64,000 nt of DNA from Methanolobus zinderi (lineage in GTDB: Archaea; Halobacteriota; Methanosarcinia; Methanosarcinales; Methanosarcinaceae). The notes under the pieces were generated by a model. That model saw only the letters and a list, made by a program, of their open reading frames with translations. It had not been told where the DNA came from and ran no database searches. The position numbers and the translations under genes are program-made. Positions 1-8,494 of this stretch are shown piece by piece. Location of the stretch: NCBI RefSeq assembly GCF_013388255.1, contig NZ_CP058215.1:1612001-1676000 (forward strand), given 5' to 3'. The number at the start of each line of letters is the position of its first letter. Position 1 is the first letter of the stretch.

Positions 1-1626
1 AGAACAGAAGAAACAAAGCCTATCAAATCATTGCATCGATATCTGTGGGAGCAGATATCCACTCTCGGAAAGAAGAGAACCGAACTTCCTGCTTATGACC
101 CTCAACTGCACGGACCTCTTGTTGAGTTCGAAATACCTCAGGGTTATGAGGAAATCGAGAGGTACTGGGTCAATGAGCCCTATTCTTTTGTGACCGTTCT
201 TGAAAAGAGAAGTGTATTCCATTATTTTGTGGTTGAACCTGAACTCACTCTTTATGAAAGGGACATACTTGAAAGAATATATGATGACCTGAGGGACATT
301 CTAAGTCTTGGAGGAATCGGCTCTAAAAAGGACAAGGAAGAAGTATTGGTAGAGCAGACACTCACACTTCTCAGCAGGTATCACGCCAACCTTGAGTATA
401 GTTCCATCTACAGGATATTATATTATCTTAAACGTAACTTTCTTGGCAGCGACAGGCTGCACTCACTGATGCTTGACCCGGATATCGAGGACATATCATG
501 TGACGGAGTCGACATCCCGGTTTTCCTGTATCATAATAAATATCGAAATATCAAAACAAATATCTCCTTTGGCGAGGAGGAACTCAACTCCCTGGTGATC
601 AAGCTCTGCCAGAAAAGCGGCAAACACATCTCAATAAGCGATCCCATGGTGGATGCAACACTTCCGGATGGTTCTAGGCTTCAGGCAACCCTTGGCAAGG
701 AGGTTACCACAAGGGGGAGCTCCTTTACCATCCGCAAGTTCCGGGGAGACCCCATCACCGCCATCGACCTTATCGATTTTAACACATGCAGCGTAGAAAT
801 GATCGCCTATTTCTGGCTTGCCATAGAAAACGGCAATTGCGCCATCTTTGCAGGAGGAACCGCATCTGGTAAGACCTCCATGCTCAATGCGGTATCTCTT
901 TTCATACCCCCTCTTTCAAAGGTAGTATCAATCGAGGATACACGCGAGCTGACCCTGCATCACGACAACTGGATCGCGGGTATCACGAGAAAATCACTCA
1001 GCTCCGGAAATACAGGGGAAGTCAACATGTACGACCTGCTGCGCTCAGCACTCAGGCAGCGTCCTGAGTACATCCTTGTGGGTGAGATTCGTGGTGAGGA
1101 GGCACTTACACTTTTCCAGGCAATATCCACGGGACATGCAACATATTCCACCATGCATGCCGGCGATGTGCAGACCGTTGTAAACAGGCTGGACAGCCCA
1201 CCACTGAACGTACCCCATGTGATGCTGCAGTCGCTGGATATCCTGAGCATACAGACACAGACCTTTGTCAATGACAGGCGCGTGAGGCGTACGCAGAGTA
1301 TCGTGGAACTCACAGGAATAGACGCAAAGACCGGCTATATCCGCATCAATGAACTATACCGCTGGGATCCTGCAACTGACACTTTCAAACGCAGCGGGGA
1401 TTCCTATGCCATAAATAAAATAATGCAGGCACGTGGATGGAACCGGGAGAAACTGATCTCAGAGCTGGAAACAAGAGAGCGCATACTTGAATATATGCGC
1501 AAGAAGGAAATGAGAGACTATGTCAGCATATCCCTTGTGGTCCAGGCATATACCGCCAACCCTGAAATGGTTCTGAAGGCAATAGACGACGATAACCTTG
1601 AGGAGATAATATCACAGGAATTCTGA
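1..1626 (+). CDS. Type II/IV secretion (type IV pilus-like) assembly ATPase, 5'-truncated by window edge
   Basis: Cytoplasmic hexameric ATPase of the GspE/PilB/FlaI superfamily, which powers assembly of archaeal pili or related surface filaments. The reading frame is open from base 1, so the true start lies outside the window; the TTG at 31 is only the first start-like codon inside it. Counting from 31, Walker A (GGTASGKTS) lies near residue 281, the Asp box (SIEDTREL) follows, Walker B is in ILVGEIRGEEA, and the His box is STMHAGD. The N-terminal ~230 residues match the FlaI/TadA-like N-terminal region. The membrane platform gene starts 10 bp downstream and a pilin-like gene follows, so this is one assembly operon. 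Whether it makes an adhesive pilus or another filament cannot be told from this gene. Confidence 0.93.
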   Translation, partial: RTEETKPIKSLHRYLWEQISTLGKKRTELPAYDPQLHGPLVEFEIPQGYEEIERYWVNEPYSFVTVLEKRSVFHYFVVEPELTLYERDILERIYDDLRDILSLGGIGSKKDKEEVLVEQTLTLLSRYHANLEYSSIYRILYYLKRNFLGSDRLHSLMLDPDIEDISCDGVDIPVFLYHNKYRNIKTNISFGEEELNSLVIKLCQKSGKHISISDPMVDATLPDGSRLQATLGKEVTTRGSSFTIRKFRGDPITAIDLIDFNTCSVEMIAYFWLAIENGNCAIFAGGTASGKTSMLNAVSLFIPPLSKVVSIEDTRELTLHHDNWIAGITRKSLSSGNTGEVNMYDLLRSALRQRPEYILVGEIRGEEALTLFQAISTGHATYSTMHAGDVQTVVNRLDSPPLNVPHVMLQSLDILSIQTQTFVNDRRVRRTQSIVELTGIDAKTGYIRINELYRWDPATDTFKRSGDSYAINKIMQARGWNREKLISELETRERILEYMRKKEMRDYVSISLVVQAYTANPEMVLKAIDDDNLEEIISQEF

Positions 1627-1636
1627 AGGTGTATAC

Positions 1637-3583
1637 GTGAACGGATTTGATTATGTTGCACATCGGATCTTCGGAGAATATATCAGAGAGCGTATCGATG
1701 ATTTAGAGAGTACACGCATAATCCTCAGAAAGGCCAATATGGGCATGCTTGTGGAGCAATACATATCCCAGGCGTGTCTTGTATCAGCAATTACGGGCAT
1801 CCTTGCAGCACTTGTCGGAATTTTCATCGGGCTTTATTTCTTCAGGGACATTGCATTGTACAATATTGGTACATGGATCGTTCCCGCATGGATCAGTTCC
1901 AATTTTGCAAATATTTTTGCTTTACTTCTTTCCATTACATTCCTGGTGGTCGCTACATCGCTCACATACTATATTTTCATGTCAATTCCACAGGTACAGG
2001 CAAATGTCAGGAGTTCGCTTATCAACCAGTCCCTCCCCCATACAACAGCCTACCTGTACGCTCTGAGCAGAGGTGGAGGTCTGAATCTTCTGGACATCAT
2101 GCGCTCGATCACTGAAAACTACCACATATATGGTGCTGCTGCGGAGGAGATAGGCTATATAGTCAAGGATATGGATTGCTACGGGACCGACCTGCTGACG
2201 GCTCTTGAGAAGGCCACTATCAGGACACCCTCTCAGAAGTTCAAGGACTTTATCGAGGGCCTGGAATCCATTGTGGCCAGCGGAGGGGATATAACTGCAT
2301 ATCTCAAGGCAAAGAACGATCAGTACCGGCTTACCGCAACAAAAGAGCAGAAGATATTCTTCGAAACCCTCGGAGTACTTGCCGAGGTATATATATCAGC
2401 CTTTGTTGCCGGTCCGCTTTTCCTTATTACCATACTTGTAGTACTCGGACTGGTAAACTCCGGATCCATAGCCATACTTAATTTCATCATCTACATCGTG
2501 ATCCCTATCAGTACCGTTATTTTCGTACTGTTGCTAAGTTCGATAACAGGGGAGAATGCAAACTTTCAGAACATCTATGTGCGTGAAAAGAAGCTTGATG
2601 TATTCTCACATGTCAGGATCAGAGCCGGGCCGGAAAACGAGGATGAGCTACGTAAAAAGATGCGCTTTTATGAGAACTTCATCAAAGTACGTAATACAGT
2701 CTTCCATCCATTCCATTTCCTGAAAAGCAGGCCTTCTTATGTGTTTGCCATAAGTCTGCCACTCGCCCTGTTGTATCTGTTGTTTACAGTACAGGATTAC
2801 ATTAACAGTTTCAATCTTACAGCTTTTAAGACCATAAACACAGCAAAACTTGCAGTTATAGATGATCATGTGTTCATGGCATTGCTTATACTTTTTGTAC
2901 CATTTGTGATCTTTGACGAAATCAGGAATCACCGGGTAAAACAGATAGAATCCCATATCCCTGAATTCCTGAAGAACCTTGCCAGCATAAACGAGGCAGG
3001 TATAATGCTTGTTGATGCGATCGAGATGAGCACAAAACTGAAAATAGGTGTGCTACATGCTGAGGTCAAAAGACTTGTTAACGATCTGTCCTGGGGTACA
3101 AAAATCGATGATGCCCTTAAGAAATTCGAGTACCGCATCAGGACGGATATGACAAGACGTATAATCACCCTTATCATCAAGGCTAACGAGGCTACAAGCG
3201 ATATCAAGAGCGTCCTGACCATAGCAGCCCATGATGCAGACGTCCAGAAACAGCTCAAGAAGGAACGCAATGCCGAGATGTTCGTGTATGTTTTTATCAT
3301 CTACATTGCATTCATGGTATTCCTCTTCATAGTATACATCCTTGCGGCCTATTTCCTGCCTGCGATGCCCTCGGGTACTAACGATATACAGGCAGGCATG
3401 CCACTGATATCAGAGTTCGATCTTGAAGCCTATACCATGCTTTTCTTCCATGCTGCAATGATACAGGGATTCTGCTCAGGCATAGTTGCAGGGAAGATGG
3501 GAAGCGGAAAAGTCTATTCAGGACTCAAACACTCATTGCTGATGATGTCGATCGCATATATTATCTTTACAATGTTCATCTGA
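1637..3583 (+). CDS. Type II secretion F-domain membrane platform protein (TadC/FlaJ-like)
   Basis: Integral membrane partner of the upstream ATPase in an archaeal type IV pilus-like system. At 648 residues it has two T2SSF-type cytoplasmic helical domains, roughly residues 110-210 and 440-540, separated and followed by clusters of hydrophobic membrane segments (about 40-110, 245-310, 365-440, 550-645). This duplicated, long architecture is typical of archaeal FlaJ/TadC proteins. The GTG start is preceded by GGTG with a 5-nt spacer. It sits 10 bp after the ATPase and 8 bp before the pilin-like gene, so translation is probably coupled. The family assignment is secure; the filament type is inferred. 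Confidence 0.9.
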   Translation: MNGFDYVAHRIFGEYIRERIDDLESTRIILRKANMGMLVEQYISQACLVSAITGILAALVGIFIGLYFFRDIALYNIGTWIVPAWISSNFANIFALLLSITFLVVATSLTYYIFMSIPQVQANVRSSLINQSLPHTTAYLYALSRGGGLNLLDIMRSITENYHIYGAAAEEIGYIVKDMDCYGTDLLTALEKATIRTPSQKFKDFIEGLESIVASGGDITAYLKAKNDQYRLTATKEQKIFFETLGVLAEVYISAFVAGPLFLITILVVLGLVNSGSIAILNFIIYIVIPISTVIFVLLLSSITGENANFQNIYVREKKLDVFSHVRIRAGPENEDELRKKMRFYENFIKVRNTVFHPFHFLKSRPSYVFAISLPLALLYLLFTVQDYINSFNLTAFKTINTAKLAVIDDHVFMALLILFVPFVIFDEIRNHRVKQIESHIPEFLKNLASINEAGIMLVDAIEMSTKLKIGVLHAEVKRLVNDLSWGTKIDDALKKFEYRIRTDMTRRIITLIIKANEATSDIKSVLTIAAHDADVQKQLKKERNAEMFVYVFIIYIAFMVFLFIVYILAAYFLPAMPSGTNDIQAGMPLISEFDLEAYTMLFFHAAMIQGFCSGIVAGKMGSGKVYSGLKHSLLMMSIAYIIFTMFI

Positions 3584-3591
3584 GGAGTATT

Positions 3592-4491
3592 ATGAAGGTA
3601 GCACAATATACATTCAAGGAATCGGAATCAGCGGTCTCCTCTGTTGTAGCTGCTGTGCTGCTTCTCGGAATAATCGTGTCGGTCATAACAGTTGTAAATG
3701 TAAGCTATATTCCCGAATGGAAGACCGGAGCAGAGCAGGCACATATGGATGAGGTTTTGTTTGATATGTCAAACCTGAAATCACATATTGACATACTGTC
3801 TGCAACTGCTGATGATCAGTCCTCATCCCCGGTAGCTATCAATGTACCCATTAGAGCCGGAGGTGGCAGCATACCGGTAGTTAGTCCGGATAAGTCCGGT
3901 GGTGTACTGGGTGTCGGAATAAATGACATCAGCATGCGGACATCAGCCAGTGATTCCACTCTTAACTATAGCAGCGGGGATTTCCTGGAAAACTTGGGAT
4001 CTGTCAGCTATCGCTCAGACAACAGTTACTTTGTTGACCAGGAGTACGAGTACGAAAACGGAGCACTTATCCTCGCACAGGGGGAATATTCCCTGATGAA
4101 GCAGTCACCGTCCTTTGATATCAGAAGAGCGGACAATAATTCGAATATAAGCCTGAATATCAACGCCGTACAAATCAGGGGACCCGTCAGGAGTATAAGC
4201 AGCAACTCCATGGAAGAGCTGCATATCCGGTATAATTCTTCGTCCACACTTTACTCAGGAGAGCAGCTTTTTACAGAAATGATTCTGACGATCGATACAG
4301 ACTATCCTGTATCATGGGAAAGGTTCCTTGAAAAACTCATCAGCGACGCAGGACTTAAGACTTCAGAATATTCACTGAATTCGAATTCCACAGCCGTGGT
4401 ACTTACACTTAGCGGCTCTCCGGGCGAGGATATAAAGGCAAATATCCGGAAGGATGTCTTTGATGTACGGCTGAACGTTTATGGAAGCTGA
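3592..4491 (+). CDS. Archaeal type IV pilin-like protein (class III signal peptide)
   Basis: Secreted or filament-forming protein whose N-terminus looks like an archaeal pilin: a short charged leader, then SAVSSVVAAVLLLGII, a hydrophobic helix of about 20 residues that forms the pilin core. The rest (about residues 50-299) is hydrophilic, Ser/Asn-rich and beta-predicted with several possible N-glycosylation sites (NNS, NSS and NIS type). At 299 residues it is longer than typical pilins and resembles the DUF7289-type proteins that accompany TadA/TadC pairs. GAGGAG lies 4 nt upstream of the ATG. Third gene of the pilus operon. Likely processed by a prepilin peptidase, not present in this window. 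Confidence 0.75.
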   Translation: MKVAQYTFKESESAVSSVVAAVLLLGIIVSVITVVNVSYIPEWKTGAEQAHMDEVLFDMSNLKSHIDILSATADDQSSSPVAINVPIRAGGGSIPVVSPDKSGGVLGVGINDISMRTSASDSTLNYSSGDFLENLGSVSYRSDNSYFVDQEYEYENGALILAQGEYSLMKQSPSFDIRRADNNSNISLNINAVQIRGPVRSISSNSMEELHIRYNSSSTLYSGEQLFTEMILTIDTDYPVSWERFLEKLISDAGLKTSEYSLNSNSTAVVLTLSGSPGEDIKANIRKDVFDVRLNVYGS

Positions 4492-4599
4492 ACATTCGCT
4501 TACCTTGAACTCTGAAGCTTTTTTGTGATGTCTGATAAAATAACTGTCTTCCAACATTCCCATATATGATACGGTCAATCTTTAATCCGGGGACACATT

Positions 4600-5613
4600 G
4601 TGATCAAAGAAGTAATGCTTTATGATAAGCTGGAAGACAATAAGGTCCAGTGCAGGATATGCAGCCACAGATGCAGGATCTCACCGGGAAAGAGGGGATT
4701 CTGCAGAGTAAGGGAGAACAGGGAAGGAACGCTTTACGCCCTGAATTACAGTGTCGTTTCAAGTGAGGCACTTGATCCTGTGGAAAAAAAGCCGCTATTT
4801 CATTTCTATCCAGGGTCCCCGGTATATTCCCTGGGAAGCATAGGCTGTAATTTCAGGTGTAAGCATTGCCAGAACTGGACAATATCCCAGGTAGAAATTG
4901 ATTCGGCAAATGCCTTTGAGCTCAGCCCTGAGCAGGCAGTGTCCAGAGCAGTAGAACTGGGTGCAAGGTCTATCGCCTGGACATATAATGAGCCAAGTAT
5001 CTGGTTCGAGTACACATATGACTGTGCAAAACTGGCAAAAGAAGCTGGACTTGCTACCATTTACGTCACCAACGGATACATTACACCCGAAGCTCTCAGA
5101 AAAATAGCACCCTACCTGGATGCCTACAGAGTTGATATAAAAGCATTCAACGAGGACTTCTACAGAAAAATTGCAAGTGCAAAACTTGCGCCTGTGCTGG
5201 AGTCCACAATACTTGCAAAGGAACTTGGAATGCATATAGAGGTCGTGAACCTTATCATACCGACAATGAACGACGACCCGGAAGAGATAAGAAATATGGT
5301 AAAATGGATCCACGACAAAATTGGCGCGGACACGCCCATTCATTTCACACGCTTCCACCCCTTCTATCAGTTGACGGATGTGCCATCAACACCTCTCAAA
5401 ACACTGGAAAAGGCATATGACATTGCCAGGGAAGAGGGTATGCAATATGTTTATCTTGGAAATGTAATGGGAACCGAGAAAGAGCATACATTCTGCCCGA
5501 GCTGTGATGAGATGCTGATAAGAAGAGGGGCATTCGACACACTCGCCTGTACGGTTACGCAAGATAATAAATGCCCCGCCTGCGGAGCATCAATTAATGT
5601 TATCAATGACTGA
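4600..5613 (+). CDS. amrS: AmmeMemoRadiSam system radical SAM enzyme
   Basis: Radical SAM protein related to pyruvate formate-lyase activating enzymes, of the AmrS family that co-occurs with AMMECR1 and MEMO proteins across archaea and bacteria. The [4Fe-4S]/SAM cluster motif CNFRCKHC is near residue 83. N-terminal cysteines (CRICSHRCRI, residues ~18-27) and a C-terminal zinc-ribbon-like pair (CPSCDE and CPACGA, residues ~305 and ~328) are present. Length (337 aa) is normal. The GTG start at 4600 is used; the ATG at 4615 is an alternative. AMMECR1 and MEMO are not neighbours here. The natural substrate of this family is not firmly established. Confidence 0.88.
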   Translation: MIKEVMLYDKLEDNKVQCRICSHRCRISPGKRGFCRVRENREGTLYALNYSVVSSEALDPVEKKPLFHFYPGSPVYSLGSIGCNFRCKHCQNWTISQVEIDSANAFELSPEQAVSRAVELGARSIAWTYNEPSIWFEYTYDCAKLAKEAGLATIYVTNGYITPEALRKIAPYLDAYRVDIKAFNEDFYRKIASAKLAPVLESTILAKELGMHIEVVNLIIPTMNDDPEEIRNMVKWIHDKIGADTPIHFTRFHPFYQLTDVPSTPLKTLEKAYDIAREEGMQYVYLGNVMGTEKEHTFCPSCDEMLIRRGAFDTLACTVTQDNKCPACGASINVIND

Positions 5614-5855
5614 TCTATTATGGTCAAAGCGACGCAGCAGACAAATTATGCATGTAACAAAAAACGATGACACAAAAAATGCAAATCGAGTCCACCCCTG
5701 CACTTCCACTGGAAAGCATATCTCCGAGCATATATTATACTCATGATAATGATGGATGCAATATCTGGCCGGAAGCCTTCCTGAAACAGAGGCAATCAAA
5801 AGGTTTAAAAGCAATAAGTGCATTAAGAGGATTCGCGCGTTGGCGCCACGAAAGA
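5614..5855. other. Intergenic spacer upstream of tRNA pair
   Basis: No coding potential is convincing here. The 97-residue open frame starting at 5667 runs through the tRNA-Asn gene and is spurious. The only recognised signal is the TATA-like box close to the tRNA. Confidence 0.5.
5804..5811 (+). promoter_or_regulatory. Archaeal TATA box for the tRNA genes
   Basis: The octamer TTTAAAAG lies 45-52 bp before the first base of tRNA-Asn. With the usual ~25-bp TATA-to-start distance, transcription would begin near 5835, leaving a ~20-nt leader for RNase P removal. Confidence 0.5.
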
Positions 5856-5928
5856 GCCGCAATAACTCAGTTGGTAGAGTGTCTGGCTGTTAACCAGAAT
5901 GTCACAGGTTCGAGCCCTGTTTGCGGCG
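5856..5928 (+). tRNA. tRNA-Asn (GTT)
   Basis: Full cloverleaf: acceptor stem GCCGCAA (5856-5862) pairs with TTGCGGC (5921-5927), discriminator G at 5928. The anticodon stem TCTGG/CCAGA encloses loop CTGTTAA, anticodon GTT at 5889-5891. The T arm carries GGTTCGAGCC. No CCA is encoded and no intron is seen. Probably co-transcribed with the next tRNA, 22 bp downstream. Confidence 0.96.
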
Positions 5929-5950
5929 CTCAAAACTTCCTTTTCTCGAT

Positions 5951-6025
5951 GGGCCTGTAGCTTAGCCAGGTTAGAGCGCTCGGCTCATAACCGAGCGGTC
6001 ACCGGTTCGAATCCGGTTAGGCCCA
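5951..6025 (+). tRNA. tRNA with CAT anticodon: probably tRNA-Ile2, less likely elongator tRNA-Met
   Basis: Cloverleaf: GGGCCTG (5951-5957) pairs with TAGGCCC (6018-6024) with one G-T pair; discriminator A at 6025. The anticodon arm CTCGG-CTCATAA-CCGAG gives anticodon CAT. It is not an initiator: it lacks the G-C triplets typical at the base of the initiator anticodon stem. The GGGCC acceptor end and A73 match archaeal tRNA-Ile2, whose C34 is changed to agmatidine by TiaS so that it reads AUA. Automatic annotation usually calls such genes tRNA-Met. The Ile2 identity is inferred from the acceptor bases. Confidence 0.9.
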
Positions 6026-6064
6026 CTAAATAATTTTAGATATTGCTGACTTAATTACGTTTTG

Positions 6065-6118
6065 TAGTCGTTATTCTGTAAAAAGGTTCAACTCATTTGG
6101 CTATTTTGTGGGCAACTC
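6065..6118. repeat. Direct repeat copy 1 (insertion-sequence end relic)
   Basis: About 54 bp beginning TAGTCGTTATTCTGTAAAAA and running through TATTTTGTGGGC. It is repeated with few mismatches and one indel at 9640-9694, same orientation, 3.6 kb away. The two copies bracket the three-gene radical SAM cassette and the TnpB relic. The CTGTAAAAA core resembles insertion-sequence ends and also the left edge of the DDE transposase relic at ~10564. Confidence 0.75.
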
Positions 6119-6290
6119 AAAGAATGAGCTTTAACTAACTTAATCCAGTAGTTCTCTAATTTTCCTCTATCTTGTTCCTGCCACAATTGAATTACCTTAA
6201 ACATTGCATTACTAACGAATTCTTAACTTCCCCTAAGCCATTCTTCAAGTGTGAAAGTAGCCCTGTGAAGTGATATTCTGGCAATGGATG
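6088..6290 (-). pseudogene. Degenerate open frame, possible transposase C-terminal relic
   Basis: On the minus strand a coding-like frame ends with TGA at 6090-6088, inside repeat copy 1. It is broken by an in-frame TAA after ...LEEWLRGS and continues as VSNAMFKVIQLWQEQDRG. No start or complete domain is visible. The overlap with a repeated end sequence suggests the tail of a transposase, but I do not recognise the family. Confidence 0.35.
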
Positions 6291-6383
6291 GACAGATAAG
6301 GTGATCACAGTCGATATACTTTCTGTTTTTGTTAATATTTCTGTACCTAGAGGCATGAGTATTTGATTGGCATCCTAATTTTT

Positions 6384-6405
6384 ATACTATTTACTCTAAT
6401 AGTAT
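6384..6405 (+). promoter_or_regulatory. Inverted repeat overlapping a TATA-like box
   Basis: ATACTATT (6384-6391), 6-nt spacer, AATAGTAT (6398-6405): a perfect 8-bp dyad. Its left arm overlaps the TATA-like TTTTTATACT about 75 bp upstream of the first gene of the cassette. Its placement suits an operator for a repressor acting on the cassette promoter. Confidence 0.45.
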
Positions 6406-6461
6406 CTATACATTGATTAGGAAATCATATGATTGGACCAGGATTATAAACAGGTGGTAAG

Positions 6462-7196
6462 ATGAATGCGAAAAAAGGAAACACAAAGTTAGTACTGTTG
6501 ACAGTTGCCATATTGGTCTTAGGTAGCGTTTTTTGGGTATATGCAAGTTTTTCTCTTTTGGGACCAAAAGATCTGGGAGTCGAGTATACCCACGAGGATT
6601 ATGTAAATGCTTTAGAAAAGACCGGAATCCAGATAGAATACGAAGGCATGACCGGCGAGGAGCTTGAAGAGTACAAGTTGAATGCTGAAAAGAAATCTAT
6701 TCACGATTACAATTTTGAGTTCTCGGATTATGAGCAAAAACAATTCACTCTGACGGCAGCTGAGTCAACTGCCCTGCTCAACGAAATAGCTCCCGGATTC
6801 TGGTGGTTTGATGATCTGCAGGTGAAGGTCCTGCCTGATGGAACCATGGAAGGGTCTAGCACGGCTGACATAAAACGGCTTAAGGAAGACCTGTATTCAG
6901 ATGTTGCGGACGATGTCCCGCTCCCGCTTCCGGACAGTTTGAACATCTACAGTAAGGGCAGGGTCAGCGTTGTTAACAACCAGCTGAGCGGAGACCCGGA
7001 AAACTTCTATCTTGGAGCAGTCCAGCTTCCCGACAAATATCTGGAAGAAGAAAGCGTGAACACCATGGAGGATTATTTCCCCAGAATCTATACAGTCGTC
7101 CCGGGACTGGAGATAACAAGCCTTACTTCCAATTCCAATGGCGAGTTCGTCTTTGATGGGGTCATCCCTCAAAAGGTGTCCGTGACCAAAAAATAA
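6462..7196 (+). CDS. Membrane-anchored extracytoplasmic protein of unknown function
   Basis: Not recognised. The 244 residues start with a short positive segment (MNAKKGNTK) followed by a single hydrophobic helix (about residues 10-30) with no lipobox, so it is probably an uncleaved anchor. The remaining ~210 residues are acidic and soluble, ending in a positive tail VSVTKK. AGGTGG precedes the ATG by about 5 nt. It is the first gene of a tight three-gene set: the radical SAM gene starts within 30 bp of its stop. The context suggests it is a substrate, receptor or helper of the radical SAM enzyme or hydrolase. The cassette lies between direct repeats and insertion-sequence relics, which suggests acquisition by transfer. 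Confidence 0.7.
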   Translation: MNAKKGNTKLVLLTVAILVLGSVFWVYASFSLLGPKDLGVEYTHEDYVNALEKTGIQIEYEGMTGEELEEYKLNAEKKSIHDYNFEFSDYEQKQFTLTAAESTALLNEIAPGFWWFDDLQVKVLPDGTMEGSSTADIKRLKEDLYSDVADDVPLPLPDSLNIYSKGRVSVVNNQLSGDPENFYLGAVQLPDKYLEEESVNTMEDYFPRIYTVVPGLEITSLTSNSNGEFVFDGVIPQKVSVTKK

Positions 7197-7225
7197 GATT
7201 TGGGGTTTTGCACTTGAGGTATCTG

Positions 7226-8494
7226 ATGATCAATGGGAACAAGGAGAAGATCCCTCCGTTCCCGCATCACAAGGCTTACATCTACAGGAGTAAACAGTTC
7301 TTTTTAGCAAGTGGGATAACCACCCACCTGACCATGGGCAATTTAATCACGCTCAAAGAGTTATATAAGGGATTCAGTAACAAATGTTCCATCCCAAGGG
7401 TTCTGCTGGTGGATCCTACGAGTGACTGCAATTTGAGATGTAAGGGCTGCTGGTCACAGGACTATGAGAGTGGTCATAATATCTCCTATGAGAAGTTTGA
7501 CGATATATTGGATCAGGCTGAAAAGCTGGGGATCATGGATTGTCTGATGACGGGCGGAGAGCCCTTACTTCGCAAGGATGATATCCTGAAACTGTGCAAA
7601 AAGCATGATCGCATGACCTTTGGAGCATTTACGAATGCAACTTTGATCGATGAGGAACTCGCCGATGACATGGCAAGACTGGGAAATCTGAATGTCTTCG
7701 TAAGTATCGAGGGAACAAAAGAGGAAACAGATTTCAGAAGAGGGCCGGGAGTCTACGATAAAGCTATCAGGGCTATGGATATCCTGAGATCCCGGGACAT
7801 AGGTTTCGGATTTTCGGCATGTTACCATTCCAGGAACTACAAGACCATAGCCAGCGATGAATTCCTGGATCGTATGCGAGAGAGAGGAGCATGGTTCGGA
7901 TGGCTTTTCCAGTATATCCCTGTGGGAAGCAATGCCGATACCTCCCTTGTATGCACTCCTGAGCAAAGGGCATACGTGCAGGAGAAGATCCGGGATTATT
8001 GTACTGAACATGACTATATGATCATAGATTTCTGGAATAACGGGCATCTTTCTTTTGGTTGCATCGGTGCGGGTGTTGGTTTTGCCCACATCAACGCTAA
8101 AGGTGACGTTGAACCCTGTGCTTTCTGCCATTATTCCGATTCGAATATATACGAAGTATCGCTTGCTGAAGCTCTCAGGTCCAAGTTCTTTACCACATTC
8201 AGAAATGCTCAACCATTTTCACAGAATCCGTTAAGGCCATGTCCTCTAATAGATAATCCGGAGGCGCTAGTTGATGTGGTCAGGAATACAGGAGCAAGAT
8301 CGACCCATATGGCCAACCCGGAATCCGCAGAGGAACTTGCAAGTAAAAGCTATGAGCGTGCAAAGCAGTGGGAAAGGATCTCCGAAGACCTGTTCCGTAA
8401 AATGCCTGAGCATAACAGGAAGAACTTCCCCCTGTTCTTAAAGTACCTTGCTTTTAAGAAAGGAATAACCGATGGCAGGAGAAAGAAGGTTTAG
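7226..8494 (+). CDS. Radical SAM / SPASM-like protein
   Basis: Cytoplasmic radical SAM enzyme. The cluster motif CNLRCKGC is near residue 72, followed by MTGGEPLLR, a typical SAM-binding glycine motif. A C-terminal SPASM-like region has scattered cysteines (FGCIG, EPCAFCHY, RPCPL) that could bind one auxiliary Fe-S cluster. The ~45 residues before the core and ~80 after it are not familiar. Start chosen at ATG 7226, with GAGGT 5 nt upstream; TTG 7208 or 7214 would add 4-6 residues. The hydrolase gene overlaps its 3' end by 23 bp. It could modify a peptide, a lipid-like molecule or the neighbouring anchored protein; the sequence does not decide. Confidence 0.85.
   Translation: MINGNKEKIPPFPHHKAYIYRSKQFFLASGITTHLTMGNLITLKELYKGFSNKCSIPRVLLVDPTSDCNLRCKGCWSQDYESGHNISYEKFDDILDQAEKLGIMDCLMTGGEPLLRKDDILKLCKKHDRMTFGAFTNATLIDEELADDMARLGNLNVFVSIEGTKEETDFRRGPGVYDKAIRAMDILRSRDIGFGFSACYHSRNYKTIASDEFLDRMRERGAWFGWLFQYIPVGSNADTSLVCTPEQRAYVQEKIRDYCTEHDYMIIDFWNNGHLSFGCIGAGVGFAHINAKGDVEPCAFCHYSDSNIYEVSLAEALRSKFFTTFRNAQPFSQNPLRPCPLIDNPEALVDVVRNTGARSTHMANPESAEELASKSYERAKQWERISEDLFRKMPEHNRKNFPLFLKYLAFKKGITDGRRKKV

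Noticed and set aside
4795-5358. 187-residue minus-strand frame
   Set aside because: Antisense to the radical SAM gene, with high cysteine content caused by the opposite strand's codons.
5951-6025. Initiator tRNA-Met
   Set aside because: The anticodon stem base lacks the initiator G-C pairs, so initiator identity was dropped.
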